Assembly: GCF_021130785.1 (NCBI RefSeq)
Contig: NC_060207.1
Coordinates: 4,911,001-4,975,000, forward strand
Source: Homalodisca vitripennis
Taxonomy: Eukaryota; Arthropoda; Insecta; Hemiptera; Cicadellidae
Reading direction: 5' to 3'
Length of the DNA stretch: 64,000 nucleotides
The position numbers and the translations under genes were made by a program. This document shows positions 10,217-23,715 of this stretch, piece after piece (positions within the stretch are counted from its first letter, which is position 1; each line of letters begins with the position of its first letter). The notes under the pieces are model-generated. The model ran no database searches. It was given only the letters and a program-made list of their open reading frames with translations, and was not told where the DNA came from.

Positions 10217-10985
10217 TAGCCCCTTGACGGAATCTCTGGAACATGTTTTGCATTTTCTATAGTCATGGCCTCCAGAATACAAACCTACCATAATCAGAAA
10301 ATGGGTATATATAATAATATGTATGTATGGGCTTATGCAATATAACCCGAACTTGTGAATACGATAACTGCCGTAATTTTAAAAATATCTATACTATACT
10401 TGGTGCAAAGGTAGCAAGCTAAAACAATGGTTTAGGTTTATCATGTCATTTACAATAATGTTTGTTTTCACTTGTATTTAATTCCTTGTAAGATTTACAA
10501 ATAACGGGTATACAAAGTTTTAAGTAGCATAAATAATTTCCATAATAATTGTGAACACGATAACCGACGCACCGTAGTTCTTATTAGATCCAGGCTAAAT
10601 ATAGTAGAGAGACAGTATATACACATAGTTCGTTTGAGTTCGTTAACTAATCTTGACCAAGAAAGCATTTCAAGATGGCGGTTATTTGGATTTGGGTAAC
10701 ATTTGTATTCTGAGTATTTTAAAACATAAATCAAAATTTACAAATTTATTCTTACTTATGTTTTGGTAACTCTTAAGGTTTCAAGATTGTGCTTGTTTAA
10801 AACTATAGATGTATACATAATTGAATCATTATAAGTAAATAAGTTTACAAATTGTAAGTATATCAAGTCCATACGTTTACATACAAATTTATATACTTGT
10901 AACAAAAATTGTCTTGTAAGGTTTCGAGATTGTGGAGATTATAAATGTTTAAAAGTGTTACGATTATATTGATATTCTATTATTA
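10217..10985. other. AT-rich sequence without recognisable gene
   Basis: Low-complexity AT-rich DNA with short chance open frames on either strand. Nothing supportable seen. Confidence 0.5.
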
Positions 10986-11050
10986 GAGTTTCGGCAAGTG
11001 AGAAACCGGGTTCGAATCCCGAAGGAGCAAGTACTTTTTGTGATTAAAAC
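10986..11050 (+). repeat. Fragment of the tRNA-like repeat family
   Basis: Contains the 3' half of the tRNA-like head (CGGCAAGTGAGAAACCGGG, then TTCGAATCCCG and GGAGCA) followed by the family tail AGTACTTTTTGTGATT. The 5' half is missing. Confidence 0.8.
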
Positions 11051-11540
11051 TTTATTATATCTGAAAACATTATTATCGACTAGCTAACATAGATTTATTT
11101 AAACTTATTAACACTCAAAGTTAAATGTTGATTACATGATTATGTTGAATGCATAGATGAATAAACTTGTATTTACCGATATTTATATGATATCAACACA
11201 CTATAAGTATACTATCAGTTTCATTGGGCGTCTTATTACCTGATTCATATTCTGCCAACCATCTGAAGTTAACGCACGTAAATAATTCGTATAATTTAAA
11301 ACCTATCTTTTCAAGAGGGTTTCGAGAATTATTTGTTTTATTTAGCACTGTACCTGTAATATGATACAACTTTGAGAAAATATTTCTTACAATCCATGAA
11401 GCTTAAACCAATAACAAAAGATCAACTAAAGCGGTGTAGTAAAAGATGAAAAAGTGAAAGGCACAACACACCCTTTTTCATACTACCTCGTCAGGTCTAC
11501 GTAAATAATTAAATTAAAATATTGCTACTATTCACAAATC
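11051..11540. other. AT-rich intergenic-type sequence
   Basis: No open frame, tandem repeat or element end that I can support. Confidence 0.5.
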
Positions 11541-11660
11541 TATAGACCAGTTCGCTATCGAGATATTGTGTGGACAGACAAGACTGATAGACAGATAGGC
11601 ACACATAAATTAAATTTGTATAGACCTCGAGTGATGGGTCTCGCTAGCACTCAACTAATT
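11541..11660 (+). repeat. Dispersed repeat with GAGATAT/GACAGAC and CGCTA..CTCA boxes, copy 1
   Basis: Carries TTCGCTATCGAGATATTGTG, GACAGAC, GATAGACAGATA, then CTCGCTAGCACTCAACTAAT. The same ordered boxes recur at 14780-14884, 19711-19780, 25971-26032 and 26331-26435, so this is a dispersed, probably non-autonomous element family. Confidence 0.6.
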
Positions 11661-11719
11661 AAAGGTAGCTTTGATTCAAAAGTATTTTGGTGTTGAAATG
11701 TTTGCTTATAGTACATGAA

Positions 11720-11965
11720 CACTTGCACCTATATTTAGTTGTCTCAAAGGGTAGAGTTGGGAAAGGTTAGTTAGTACCTGCCATCCCTACGCTTAAGGGA
11801 ATGAAGAATGGGACAGCGTATTAACTGCAGTAGGTGGAATGGGTAACCATTACTGCCCAGGAGCTGTGTGGGACGTGGGGTGTGTGGGGTTTCATATTGT
11901 ATGTAACCACATTCACTCCATCATTCCCACCCTTTCCTACTTATTACTCTCTCTCTCTCTTTGAT
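11720..11965. other. GC-richer patch ending in a (CT)n run
   Basis: G-rich stretch (GTGTGGGACGTGGGGTGTGT) followed by C-rich sequence and CTCTCTCTCTCTC at about 11948-11960. No gene recognised. Confidence 0.35.
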
Positions 11966-13595
11966 TTCATTTATTTAGGGAACACAACAAAAACGAGTTC
12001 ATAGATATAAGTTAATGAGTATTACCATTAATATTTTACATCCCAAGCACCAAAAGATATTCGGTAAAACCAAGTTACTGTAGAGTTGTTTTGTTTACAA
12101 AAACGAATTTATTAGACAGTCAGCGGTGAATATGTTAAAAATTTGTAAGAAACGTGTAAAAATCTCTTAGTTCTCAAACTCTTTTTGGCTCAAAAGTATG
12201 GTAAAAATGTTGTAATTATGTATGAAATGTTCACATATACAATACACAATGGTTTTTAGTACGATCATACTAGTTTAATTAAAGTAATAAAATCAATAGC
12301 GTGAAAACGGACTATCGTAAAATAGAGAAGTAGAATTTTATTGTTTAAGTAGTAAGTTTTAAAATATATTGACCGATTTTTAGTTTGCGAGCCAAAAACC
12401 GTAATTATAAAACAAGATTAAAATTGTAAAGGTCTTTGTAAGCCAATCACTTAGATGAAAACGGAAAATTAAATTTATTTATTATTTTTAATTTCAAAAA
12501 CTAAAACTTAGTAGTTAAAGCTTAGAGTTAAAACTAAGTAATATAATACTGTATATGTACTTCTAACACCAAAACGTCAATAAAGGGGTATTTATATTTA
12601 TTTTTACATTCAAATCAGTGTTATTTTAATAAAAAATGACAATAACTGTCTAAAATAATTAAATGTTTGGTTCTGGCCCAAATTTAGAAACAGTTTAGTT
12701 AACCATATTTGTGTAAGTTCAAATTATAAAATTATAAACATTTGAAATAGCTTGATTTGTCGAAGCAAAAAAAACTTGTATATTTGAACATTTTACGGCT
12801 TGAGTACTTTTTAAGTTAGAATACATTAAAACGTATTTTTAACAAACTTTGTGACATCATATTAACTTTATAATACGTATGAAGACGATTAAAGTTCAGT
12901 AAATTCAGCTAAGATAGTTCAAAATGAATATAAAAGTTTAAGAAATACATAAGGTTAATTTAGTATACATTGTGCTAAGATGAATTGGTTATGTCTTGTT
13001 AAAGTTGACACCAAAAGTTATATTCATTAATCAACATCGAGATGGTGTGGAAGTAAAATATTCATCTCGCAATGCAATTTTAATCAACAAGTGAAGTTTG
13101 TGTTGAAATATTGCTGTAAGTTGAGGGAAGATGCTGTAGTCAAGAAAGCGCCCACAAAGTAATGTTGCTCATTTGTCAGAAATATGGCTAGGAACGTCAA
13201 CGCTTTTGCGCATTTACGGTAATCCTCTCCCAGCGAAACTCGGGGTTTTGACGTAAGTAGAAGAAAGATGTTACATATGCAACAACACATTTCTTCAGGT
13301 ATGAAGTTTCATTTGACATAATATGATATACATTTAAATAGCGTTAATCATATGAATTGTTTACTTAAAGTCTTACAAACCAGGTATAAAAAACCGATTA
13401 CGGGTGAATAATCGACGATTAGAAAATATATTTCTCTTTAAATATTTTTGAGATCAATATTTTTGATAATATGTTCCCTCAATACTATGCGGACATTAGC
13501 TTCTTATTGGTTTGGCCTGGAACGAAATAACAAATTTATGACAAATTTAATCACTTACTTGAACCAAATACATAATCTCGATTATTATATACGAT
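11966..13595. other. Long AT-rich gene-free stretch
   Basis: Only short chance frames. Nothing supportable seen. Confidence 0.5.
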
Positions 13596-13756
13596 ATGAA
13601 TTTAACGTTTTTGAGGATTAAATATTGTTTGTGACAATTGTTATAATTATATTGTTATGTCCTTTGTTCTTATGTTCTGAATATAACGTTTTGAGGATTA
13701 AATATGGTTCGTGACAATTGTTATATTTATATTGTTATGTCCTTTGTTATTATGTA
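13596..13756. repeat. Tandem duplication of about 80 bp
   Basis: TGAGGATTAAATAT, GTGACAATTGTTATA and ATATTGTTATGTCCTTTGTT occur twice, 80-81 bp apart, with a few differences. Confidence 0.85.
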
Positions 13757-14321
13757 TAAAATACAAATTAGCTCTCTCTTACTGATCTATATTAATAATC
13801 GAAACAGAATATTTTCTTCTTTCAAAATAGGATAATATTAAACTAACTAAAATCATAAATTAGTACTATGTGAGTTCCTAAAAATGAATTATGATTCAAA
13901 ATTTAACTTGAAATATTGTAAAATAATAAGGATTATAATAATAATGATATCGTAAAATATTATTTATTTCGTCCACAAACACACAAATATATGCTTTTTA
14001 AATTTTGCTGTCGTCATTTCAACACTTGTTATACAATTTCATTTGTAACAACATACCTACCTTAATTAAATTATAGTATGACAAAAAATGAAAATAAAGT
14101 TTTTAGCGTTAAAGTACGAATTAATACGAATATATAGCAAAATAATCGGCTGATCGTCAGTGAATTGTATTAATTGAGTTGCTGAAAAATGAAAATTTTT
14201 GTCTGCTTGTCTGTCAACATGATAACAGTTGGTTACGAACTGCTATAAGCTTGAAATTATGCAGAAAACCTCAATTAAACATGAAGAACATCAAGTATGG
14301 TGAATGTCACTCAATGGGATT

Positions 14322-14884
14322 TGGTTGAGCGTTAGCGAACATTTTTATATTGGTATTTTATGTAACTATGATGGCAACGAAAAATTTGTAGAATAAAAAT
14401 ATTTGTAAAAAGGCGAGTAGGCTGTAATGGTATGATGTTTTAACCTGTGACATTGTAACGGATATAGCCTCATGACATGACAAATAGAGTTGAAGTTTTG
14501 CATGTAACCTCAGTGAAGCCTACTTGTCACGTGTCACGTGGTGTAGCGTACTTGATATAATATACTTAGTAACTACATTTTTGCTATGTACCTTTGAATT
14601 CTCTGTTTACATAAGACCAAAAATCAATGAAACTATGTTCGGAAAAACTTTTATTTTTATAGACCAAAAGATTTTTAACATGTTACCCCACAGTATTAAA
14701 AACTCCAAAAACTTAAATTTTTTCAAAAAAGGCGTATCATATAGAAATCTAGCTTCATGCACAAGTTATAGTCTATAGGTAGTTTCGTATTCGAGATATC
14801 GTGCGGACAGACAAACAGATAGACAGAAAATTAATTTATTTCAGCACCACTAGTGACAGGCTTCGCTAAAGCTCAGCCAACCAA
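14322..14884 (+). repeat. Probable foldback-type copy of the dispersed repeat family
   Basis: The left end GGTTGAGCGTTAGCGAA is a near inverted match of the right end TTCGCTAAAGCTCAGCCAA (about 563 bp apart). The right part carries the family boxes TATTCGAGATATCGTGCGG, ACAGACAAACAGATAGACAG and ACTAGTGACAGG. This makes it the best candidate for a full-length, TIR-bounded, non-autonomous element of the family. No coding region of note; a short open frame at 14524-14778 has no recognisable features. Confidence 0.5.
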
Positions 14885-15480
14885 ATATAAAAATATTTTA
14901 AATTACAACCAGCATACAGATTATTTCTACTGTTTTGCGGACAATTATTTTAACACTTTTGCATCCGTTGCAATGACCTCGTTGGAGACAGCCTGACATG
15001 TGCACCACACGCGTGATGTACGTAAGGTTTGACGTCACCATACTCTTAGGAACATCTACAATACCAATTAATCAGTACGAACATAAAATAAACAAGGCGT
15101 GTGCGGGTAGTAGCCTATTCCAAGTACTAACTAATAGGCTCCTTTATTTCATTGATCTACGGATTATTAATTGTAAAGCCCTTTCTGAGGACTTACAGGA
15201 TGATGGGCCTTATTGAAATCAAAGTATACATTTCAATGAATTTACTGGGTATAGATTGAGAATGTATTTTTAGTATTAGATAATATGTGCATATCTAAAA
15301 AAGAAAGGCTCTATTAAATTTTTTCCTGCAGACTTCATATTTACTCTATCTTCACCTCACGGTGATCAATACTGTTATTTAAAAAATATGTTTTCTGGAA
15401 AGTTTTCATACTTGAACCATTGTGTTTCCAGCAACAGTACACTTTTAATTTCTTGTATCATTTGATCGGTGGTAGCTTCC
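14885..15480. other. AT-rich intergenic-type sequence
   Basis: Nothing supportable; chance frames only. Confidence 0.45.
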
Positions 15481-16400
15481 TAACTTTAAGGCCGTCACAG
15501 TTCTAAGAGACTAGTTCTGGTCCTCCATTCTGATCCACTCAGGTTACCTTCTTGCGGAATTTCAATGTCTTTAGAAGATTCCATTTGGTGCGAGCTATTC
15601 TGCCGATGCTCTCACCCTCAAAAGATGTCGCTTTAATACTTCTCAGCTTCCGGTACATCTCATGCTTGTCACTGACTAGAATAACTATCTGAATATTAAA
15701 AATCAGATCTCTGTGAAACTTACACATATATTACACATAGTTTCCAATATTTAGAAGCCATCAGTCTGTGGAAATCCTCAAATACTGAAGCCAACTTGCC
15801 TCTACGAACTCATAAGGTACTGTCGATAATTATCTACAATTTTAAGATTTCTTTAATCCTGCAAGCAATCAGACTTTTGGACCTCCTGAGCTCTAGGAGC
15901 CTCTGAGAACACGTGGTAGTTGGAGATATTAATGTCTAGGAACCTACAGGCTGGGTTCTGTAGTCACTAGGACTATCTATTCTCGTAGTTTAGAACACTT
16001 GGGTCTTCAGTCTATAGTCGTTATGGACGACCACTTCTATAATCATCTCAGATCTCAAAATATGTCATACCTTTTGTCACCAAACCTTTCCAACGTCATG
16101 TAAGCACTAAAACTCATTTACATGTGGAAGGCACGACCTCTGACAGTCAATCCAATATGTAAGTTTTTAAATTGGAAGATCTTATACATTGAACCACTGG
16201 ATTCTATAAACTCATGAACTCTATAACTCTAGGGTTTCTGTTTTATTAATGGATCATGAGTCTGGTTTCCCAATAATGGGTACCTGCCAGTAAGTAAAGA
16301 CTACCTGGTTTATAACACTCCATGGCCCTCTACATCACTTTGCACATGATTTCACAACTTAATGATTCCAGAGGTTATTTTGGCTGCAATGTATGCATAT
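15481..16400 (-). other. Unassigned, compositionally distinct block, possibly decayed coding DNA
   Basis: CT-richer on this strand and less AT-rich than the neighbours. A 62-residue open frame on the minus strand (15539-15727) has a protein-like look (basic C-terminus, KWNLLKTLKFRKK) but no known domain that I recognise, and no clear splice sites. It may be a decayed mobile-element or gene fragment. Confidence 0.3.
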
Positions 16401-18351
16401 ATTAGATATGCATTGAGTTTATAATTGCTCATGCCCACACACAAACTTATTTACTTTAAAGGCATATGTATTCAATGATCGATCCAAACATATACATGCC
16501 AATTTTAGTTACTGCACAATATAGTATCCATGAGAAAGCAATGCTAATTTTACTGTATTGAAAAATACTACGTGTTCCTCAATCTGCCTCACTCTCTGAT
16601 GTTACGCTCGATAATATCTTGAATACATGTTTACTCAAATAATGTAAATTTTGGTTAAAATCTATGTATATCATCCAGTCATGTTGTGAGTAAGTTATTT
16701 ACAAGTCAACATTTAAATTACATATAGATTTTCTATATCAGTTTGGTAGAAAATCATGACTACGTTGATTATCTAGGTTAGATTTTGAAGGATGGATTTG
16801 CCCAAATACACGACAAGAGGTGTATTCTTAACACATTATTGACAGTAGGTAAGAAGAATTCAGTGATTATTGTCAGAATGATTTTTAGAATGAACTGTTT
16901 ATTTAGTTTTTATCAGGTCTTATGTACAAAAAATTTCTTGAAAGCCGAGTTTAATACTATTTTTTTAAGATTCCGTGTAAAAAATAATAATGTATTTATG
17001 AAGTTTATTGAGGTTGTTTATGGGCAAAAATGAAATCAATACATGTTCCCATACAAAAGTTAACAATGCGTTTCTCACACACAACTGACAGGAATTTATC
17101 GTTTAATTCGATGTTCCAATTACAGAAATTGAGGACTTAGTGGAGATACTGTAGTAGTACAGATATACTGTAGCAGTGTAAGTGCATGGCTCTGACAGTC
17201 AGAGCACTGATGGCTGGTAATGAAGACTAATGTACTGTCTGTTGTGGAAGCAATCAGTGGTTCGCATTGACAAACCAACTTTAATGAGTTTATTGCTAAA
17301 TAAAATATGTAATACAGAGACGATGTAATGTTTGGAGGTTTTAACATTTATATAATAGTTGTTTATTTTAACCGCTATAACTGCATATTTCATTATTTTT
17401 ATTACTTGTTACTTAACATAGAGTCTGACGGATGAAGTGAAACCTTTACCTTAAATTAAATAATTTTTTAAACAGAGTGCTGATTTTTTAATAATGCTTG
17501 CACAGATTTCTGAAATTACTTGTAATTATTTATGTAATTTCAAATTACGTCTTAACTGTATATCGATAGTAAATTACAGTAAAGTGTAATAAATTGAAAG
17601 GAAATTTAGGTTATTGAAAGCCTTGTGTTAACTATAAAACCAACACTTAATCTGAGCTAAGTTCACACAAAAATAATAATACCATTAACAAAGATTTAGA
17701 TGAGTCTAACTCTTAGTTAATGTATAAATACGTGACGTATAAATAAGTGGTGCTGACCCATACTAAACATTATCTTTCGATTATTATAAAATCAGTATGG
17801 ATAGATTGGTAGTTTAAAGTGATGAAAAATATGAAATTAATCAAAGGCATAAGGTAAAAATAGAAAAACTTCTGCAAATTTTTAATTAAAAAACTAAATT
17901 TTAAGTTTTTATAATCTTTGTTTTGTTGAGATTTGTTATTCTTAGTTTATTTACCATTAGTATTTAATTTTAAAACATCTTAAATTCTTTACCCAATTAT
18001 GATTTATCATTAGAATAATAATACATATATTTATTTATAAGTAATAATGCATTTACTTGTATTATAGATTTACACTTGAGTAAGGACGTGTTTATTTCAG
18101 ATCATTGATTTGTAATCAAACATAAACAAAATTTGTATTTTTAAGCAAAAAATGTGTATGAATATATTTTGCCACCATACAGACTACAAAAATATTTTTA
18201 CATTCCCAAAAGTAATACACATTTTCTAATTTTGTATTCAGTACCTACTTTAAATATTATTATTTGCTCAGGAATGTCTTGCAACAGTTTAATGTTATTC
18301 TGTTGTCTATAATTAGGTAACATATGAAGAGCTATTTTCAAAACGGTTTTA
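16401..18351. other. AT-rich gene-free stretch
   Basis: Chance frames only; no repeat structure seen by eye. Confidence 0.45.
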
Positions 18352-18738
18352 AAATTAATATGGTCATTTTGAGAAGTTTTAATAAAGTCTGGAAAACAAC
18401 TATAGTATAGTATGTAGATAAGATTAGACCTCTTTCTTCTATAACCAAATTAATATGGCCATTTTGAGAAGTTTTAATAAAGTCTGGAAAACAACTATAG
18501 TATAGTATGTAGATAAGATTAGACCTCTTTCTTCTATAACCAAATTAATATGGTCATTTTGAGAAGTTTTAATAAAGTCTGGAAAACAACTATAGTATAG
18601 TATGTAGATAAGATTAGACCTCTTTCTTCTATAACCAAATTAATATGGTCATTTTGAGAAGTTTTAATAAAGTCTGGAAAACAACTATAGTATAGTATGT
18701 AGATAAGATTAGACCTCTTTCTTCTATAACCAAATTAA
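18352..18738. repeat. 95-bp tandem array, 4 copies
   Basis: Four almost identical units (phase points at 18371, 18466, 18561, 18656) containing CATTTTGAGAAGTTTTAATA, GTCTGGAAAACAACTATAGT and GACCTCTTTCTTCTATAACC. One copy has GGCC for GGTC. Confidence 0.96.
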
Positions 18739-19636
18739 CACGACTATAATGTGCCCTTTCATTTAGAGTACACTCAGCAACCTCAGTTTTTGACCATAAT
18801 TTTGTGTAGCTGGGTTGTTATGTATCGGTGACAGCAAACACAATGACGGTTTCTTGGCTTAATCTCAATGTTCCTAACACAAAGCCATGTGTTTCCGGGA
18901 TTACTGAATAAGAAATATCCTTGCTTGGTTGGAACTGTAATATGTAAGCCATTAAAACTGTAAGTTTATAAATACATACGATTTTGTATTTACTAAAATA
19001 CTTCAGATTAAGGACGGTGCAGAATTACAAAACTACCTTTGTAACAAATAGATGTGGCGAATAATAGTTGAAATATGACTGTTCTTCATAATGTTGTATA
19101 CAGTGCACATGAAACCAAACAAAGATTAAATCACATTATTATTATTATTATTACAATGTAGAAGGAGTGTTTTAAGTAAATTTCAAGTCCATAGATAATT
19201 TAATTTGCAACGTCCTACGGAGAGATAAACAGACAGACGATCACATAGCACATAAATGTTTACACCCTCATACCACATCAGGTAATAGGCTTTAATTAAC
19301 TTGTGCTATTATAGAAATCATTCTTGTCTATGTAGAAAATAAGAGTTGTGTTCAATTTTTAAGTCTACAGAAGAATTATTTCCTGTGCTATCTTGCCACA
19401 TGATACATTCACATTTTTTTCGTTAGGTTAAGTTTCTTAGCAGTGTTTGTTTGATACAAGCTTACACACCAAATCAGCAAAAGATGATGTATGTGTTGGG
19501 CTAATTAGTCTACATATGTTACATTTTAAAATCTCATATGTTGTAACCAGTAAAAATATGCTTATGATTACAAATTTATTTATTCTGTTATATTCTTATT
19601 GCCGTCATGGTTACCAATTGAACCAATGTAAAAATA
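18739..19636. other. AT-rich stretch with an (ATT)n run and weak repeat fragments
   Basis: A short (ATT)n run lies at about 19134-19153. GATAAACAGACAGACGATC at 19215 resembles the dispersed repeat box. CATTCTTGTCTATGTA and CTATCTTGCCACATGATACA (about 19319-19410) recur at 23606-23660, which marks a second dispersed sequence. Confidence 0.4.
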
Positions 19637-19782
19637 TTCGCTAAAGCTCAACCAAATAACCATCATCGAACTCAGTGTTTTTTATTTAAAAATAAATGTT
19701 TCTTGCAGAATTTCAAGTATAGGTTCGTTTTCAAGATATCGTGCAGATATAAATGAAATTTTGCTAACGCATAGCCAATTAC
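19637..19782 (+). repeat. Dispersed repeat family, partial copies
   Basis: TTCGCTAAAGCTCAACCAA at 19637, then TAGGTTCGTTTTCAAGATAT and CGTGCAGATA, then TTGCTAACGCATAGCCAATT ending near 19780: the same boxes as at 11541 and 26266, in the same order. Confidence 0.55.
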
Positions 19783-22700
19783 ACAGTCTCTAGATAAGAA
19801 TGGTTCACAGTTAATGGTGATATATGATGATAAAACCACAAACAACTTATCTCACACCTAGGTTAAGTTTGAAGTTGATTCATGGCTTGGCCCGCATGTA
19901 AAGCAAGCCGTAAAAGTCGTCTACGAGGATAGATTAATTGCTAACAAAATTGCTGACAAACAGTGTTTCGAATTCTGTAAATTCCCAGTTTGATAAATTT
20001 TACTGTGCGGGAAAACTTTGATAATAATTCCTTATCGGGAATTGTTTTACTTCAGTAGGTTCAAAATATTCAATATCACAAAAGTTCAATAAAATGTGTC
20101 AATGTGTAAAATTGACACACAATAAAATCACAGCAAAAATGCTTCCATTTTCAGTTTCCACGCTTCAAGGTCACAGACTGCCAATTTACAGACGCTGCAC
20201 CAAGAGGAAGGTGAACTGTAGCTACACTCAACAGTCACTTCTTAAACAAAATGCAGTCCCGGCATTAAAGCCGTCTAAGCAAAAGATAATTGATACCACA
20301 ACATTTGAACGGAATCATAAGTTAAAACATCATTGAAGGAAATGCTAAATTCTAAAATAATCAATGGATCTATGTGAAAATTAAATCTTTTAAATAAATT
20401 CAAGTAATGCAATGGAATCCAATATAATTAACGCAGGTAATTCTAACAGTGAAATAATTAGGTGCTCAAAACGCAGAAGAAATCATTAACAAAATGGCTA
20501 AGAGAATAAATATAGTTTACAAGCATAGAATAAGGAACAAAAAAATAATATGGAAACGCAAATAAAAGTACATAAAACTGAAGTAGCTTCTCGTTATAAC
20601 CAAATAAACACCGTAACAAACAATACACAAAATATAGAATCTAAATAAAATATATTTTGTGTGGCATTTTCACTTCTGGACAAATAAAAAAGGGAAAAGG
20701 AATGAAATGGTCAAATGAAAATATTGCATCCGTTGTATGTTTTATACTGTTTGCGCAAAAGTATATTGATAATTGTATAATAAACTAAAAGACGTTTTGC
20801 CAGAGATGAGTTTAAAACGTTCTTGGGTGTATAAATTTGACATTGACACCCGAAACAATGATCAAGTGTTGCCTATTGTGAAAAATGACTGCTGAATATG
20901 AAATGCTTTCTGCGTTATCATTAGACGAGATTTGTTTTTATCGGAAACTTGAAGAAAATATTTGGGCCACGTAATCAGGTGTAAGTATCAGAGGCTACAG
21001 GTATAATCTGTGAATGGAAAACAGCTTGTTTGATATGATTTTGATAATTTGATGAATAAAGAAACCACATAACTTGTCCTATTGAAAATTCCTATGCGCA
21101 TAACCCGTGATTTGGGAGGGCAAAATAGTACCGTATAGAAGGGGTGGGAATCACGACCTCAATAACGACATTATTTAACGATCCTGTTGATAGCTCTAGG
21201 AACTATCTCATCTCTTTAAATTAGCGAGGGATAATTTTGTTGATACATATTTCTACCATGGAACAAAAAGTATAACTGCTGATTCTTTAGAATACATTAT
21301 TAATATGTAGAGGAACAATCTGATAACAGCATTTCTACTAAATAGAGGTTATAGTTTTCAAAAATAAACTGAACGTAAAACTTGCTGTTTAAGTGTTTTT
21401 TAATCCTTCATACGAAACAGTGGGATTTGTTGAACACATAATGTACTATCTAAGAGTTGATTAGGAACCGAAGATGTTTTGTCTCTTGTTAACGACGGGT
21501 TTTTATGTTTTAGACTCCCAGGTCACTTATGGGCCTGTTATTGGCATATATATTAATAATAAAATGGAAATAGTGGACATTCTCTAATTTTATCCACAAC
21601 TACTTATTCGTCTACTTAAATAACACCTACAGCACGTCATACCAAAATCATCCTGCGTAAAAAATGTAGCAGGATGTTTGAGACTATTTCTTTTTTTACA
21701 TAATAAGTATGTGGGAAACCTATAATCACCGAGATGTCCTACAATTTATTTACTGATTGCGGTGATACGTTATGGGAAGCACTCATCTACAGTACTTTCC
21801 TTAAAAAGCAATTTTCAACTATATTTTCTTGAGTCCTTCGACTTCTTGTCAGAAAAAAGAAACTGCAAACATACGAGCTCTGTAGAACAGCTGTAAATGT
21901 GACTCACAACGAAATCTGTCAAGCTTTGCCGATAGTCATGATGATACCGAATGTATAAATGAACAAAAAACAGAGTATATTGTAGCCTACTTGTAAATAT
22001 AATGATTCACATTTACCTTCTATAGTTTACACGTAACAACAATACACAATATCAAATAAAAATTAGAATATGATGGAATATCTAAATTTTGATCTGAAAT
22101 CGTGATAAATCAAACGTTAAATATGGTAAATAATTATTGAATAACCTAAGAATTATTGTATTTTGGAAGTTTAGCAATTTCTGGATTTTAATACTCAATA
22201 ATTACGCAATAGTTTTGGTACTACAAAGAAACTATTTTTATCTCGATTTCCAAGCAAAATAAGACCATAATTTTATTCAGGAACCATAACTTTAGGATAA
22301 ATTAACAATAAACAAAACGAAATTAAATTAATATTACATTATACAAATCTAGCTTGAGGACTAATGTGTTATCTTCCAGCTAAGAAACGTACTTGGCGAG
22401 AAAGGTTACAATGTATTTTGAATATACTTTAAAACTAATTATAAATCCCCTGAGTTGGTCATTGCTAACAAAACACAGGTTTTCTGATAGTTGCTGCTGT
22501 GTAAATTGTCGATTGAACCCTTTTGTTCGAAGGTGTCTGTGTGTATCATTCCATAGTCCCAACTTTGTAGATTGTATTAAAATGTACAAAAGGCATTTGT
22601 TTCCATTCACGGTGAGAGTGATCTGTGTCGTGAAAATGAAGGAATGTTTTGTGCCTAGTCTAATATAAACATCAATATATTTATGAAGAAACAAGTTTTA

Positions 22701-23665
22701 GATTAATCTTAGAACTGATGTAAGGGTTAAAAACATCTAAGTAGTAACAAAGAACTGAATACAGATAATCAGTAAAAAAACCACAAGAAAGAATGTTTAA
22801 ATATAAATACAAAATTTAAATTATATATGAACATGTATAATCGTACATTAGTGTTAGTTTAAATACTTCTTACCAGTATTCCGCAGTTTTATTGAGAAAA
22901 ACCTTTGATGGTAATGTAGAATTTGGTTCGAAAATTTACCTAACCAACGAATTATGTTTAGTTACGTTGTTTATCTGTTTACAATGTAAAATAATATTTT
23001 TTGTAATACAATTTCGAATTATAAAGTGTGAAAACTTTCATAAAAAGCTATACAGACATGTTTCTTTCATATTATGTGCATATATTGCAGTCATAAAGTC
23101 GTAGAATTAGCATACAATTTATAGCCAAATAGAGGTGGACTAGCACGCTTATTCCTTCATCCGCCATGGATTTATTACTAGGCAACATTTTAGAATACTC
23201 ATATTAATTTATGAGATATGAATCAAAATAAAACAAATAACAAATAAAATAAATAAAGTACAACATAATTACGGAAAATGTTATAATAAATTACGCAAAT
23301 TACGTAAATATTCCAATTTTGAATAACTAAAGGACTGCTACTGAAGTCTAGACTGTTGCGAAACAATTATATATAAACACACCCATGGTGTCTGATTATG
23401 TACAGCTAATAGATTATACAAGACGTGTACACCAGACCAGGAGTATCTGAGGTTTAATGCAAGATTTACAGTTAAGGTTTTGTTCTCGATATGTCCTGCG
23501 GCAGTAATGGAGAAAATACAAAAAATACATCCTCTTATTAGATAAAAGAGGAATTGTGCAAGCCTACTGAGTGGTAGGCTAATGGATGAACATGTACCAT
23601 CAAGAACTCATTCTTGTCTATGTATAAAACCTTTCCGAGCTATCTTGCCACATGATACAAATCTT
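19783..23665. other. Long AT-rich gene-free stretch
   Basis: Several frames of 60-105 codons occur on both strands, some overlapping antisense (22380-22694), but none shows a domain, signal or codon pattern that separates it from chance. A small hairpin GCCTAC-TGAGTG-GTAGGC sits at about 23564-23581. Confidence 0.45.
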
Positions 23666-23715
23666 TTTCTATAGGACACTTCGTTTTCGAGACATCGTGC
23701 AGGAAGAGATATCGT
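23666..23715 (+). repeat. Dispersed repeat family, short fragment
   Basis: Contains ACTTCGTTTTCGAGACATCG and TGCAGG, the centre box of the family; ends are missing. Confidence 0.45.

Noticed and set aside
22380..22694. 104-codon minus frame and overlapping 91-codon plus frame
   Set aside because: No domain, signal or codon bias; antisense pairs like this are expected by chance in long DNA.
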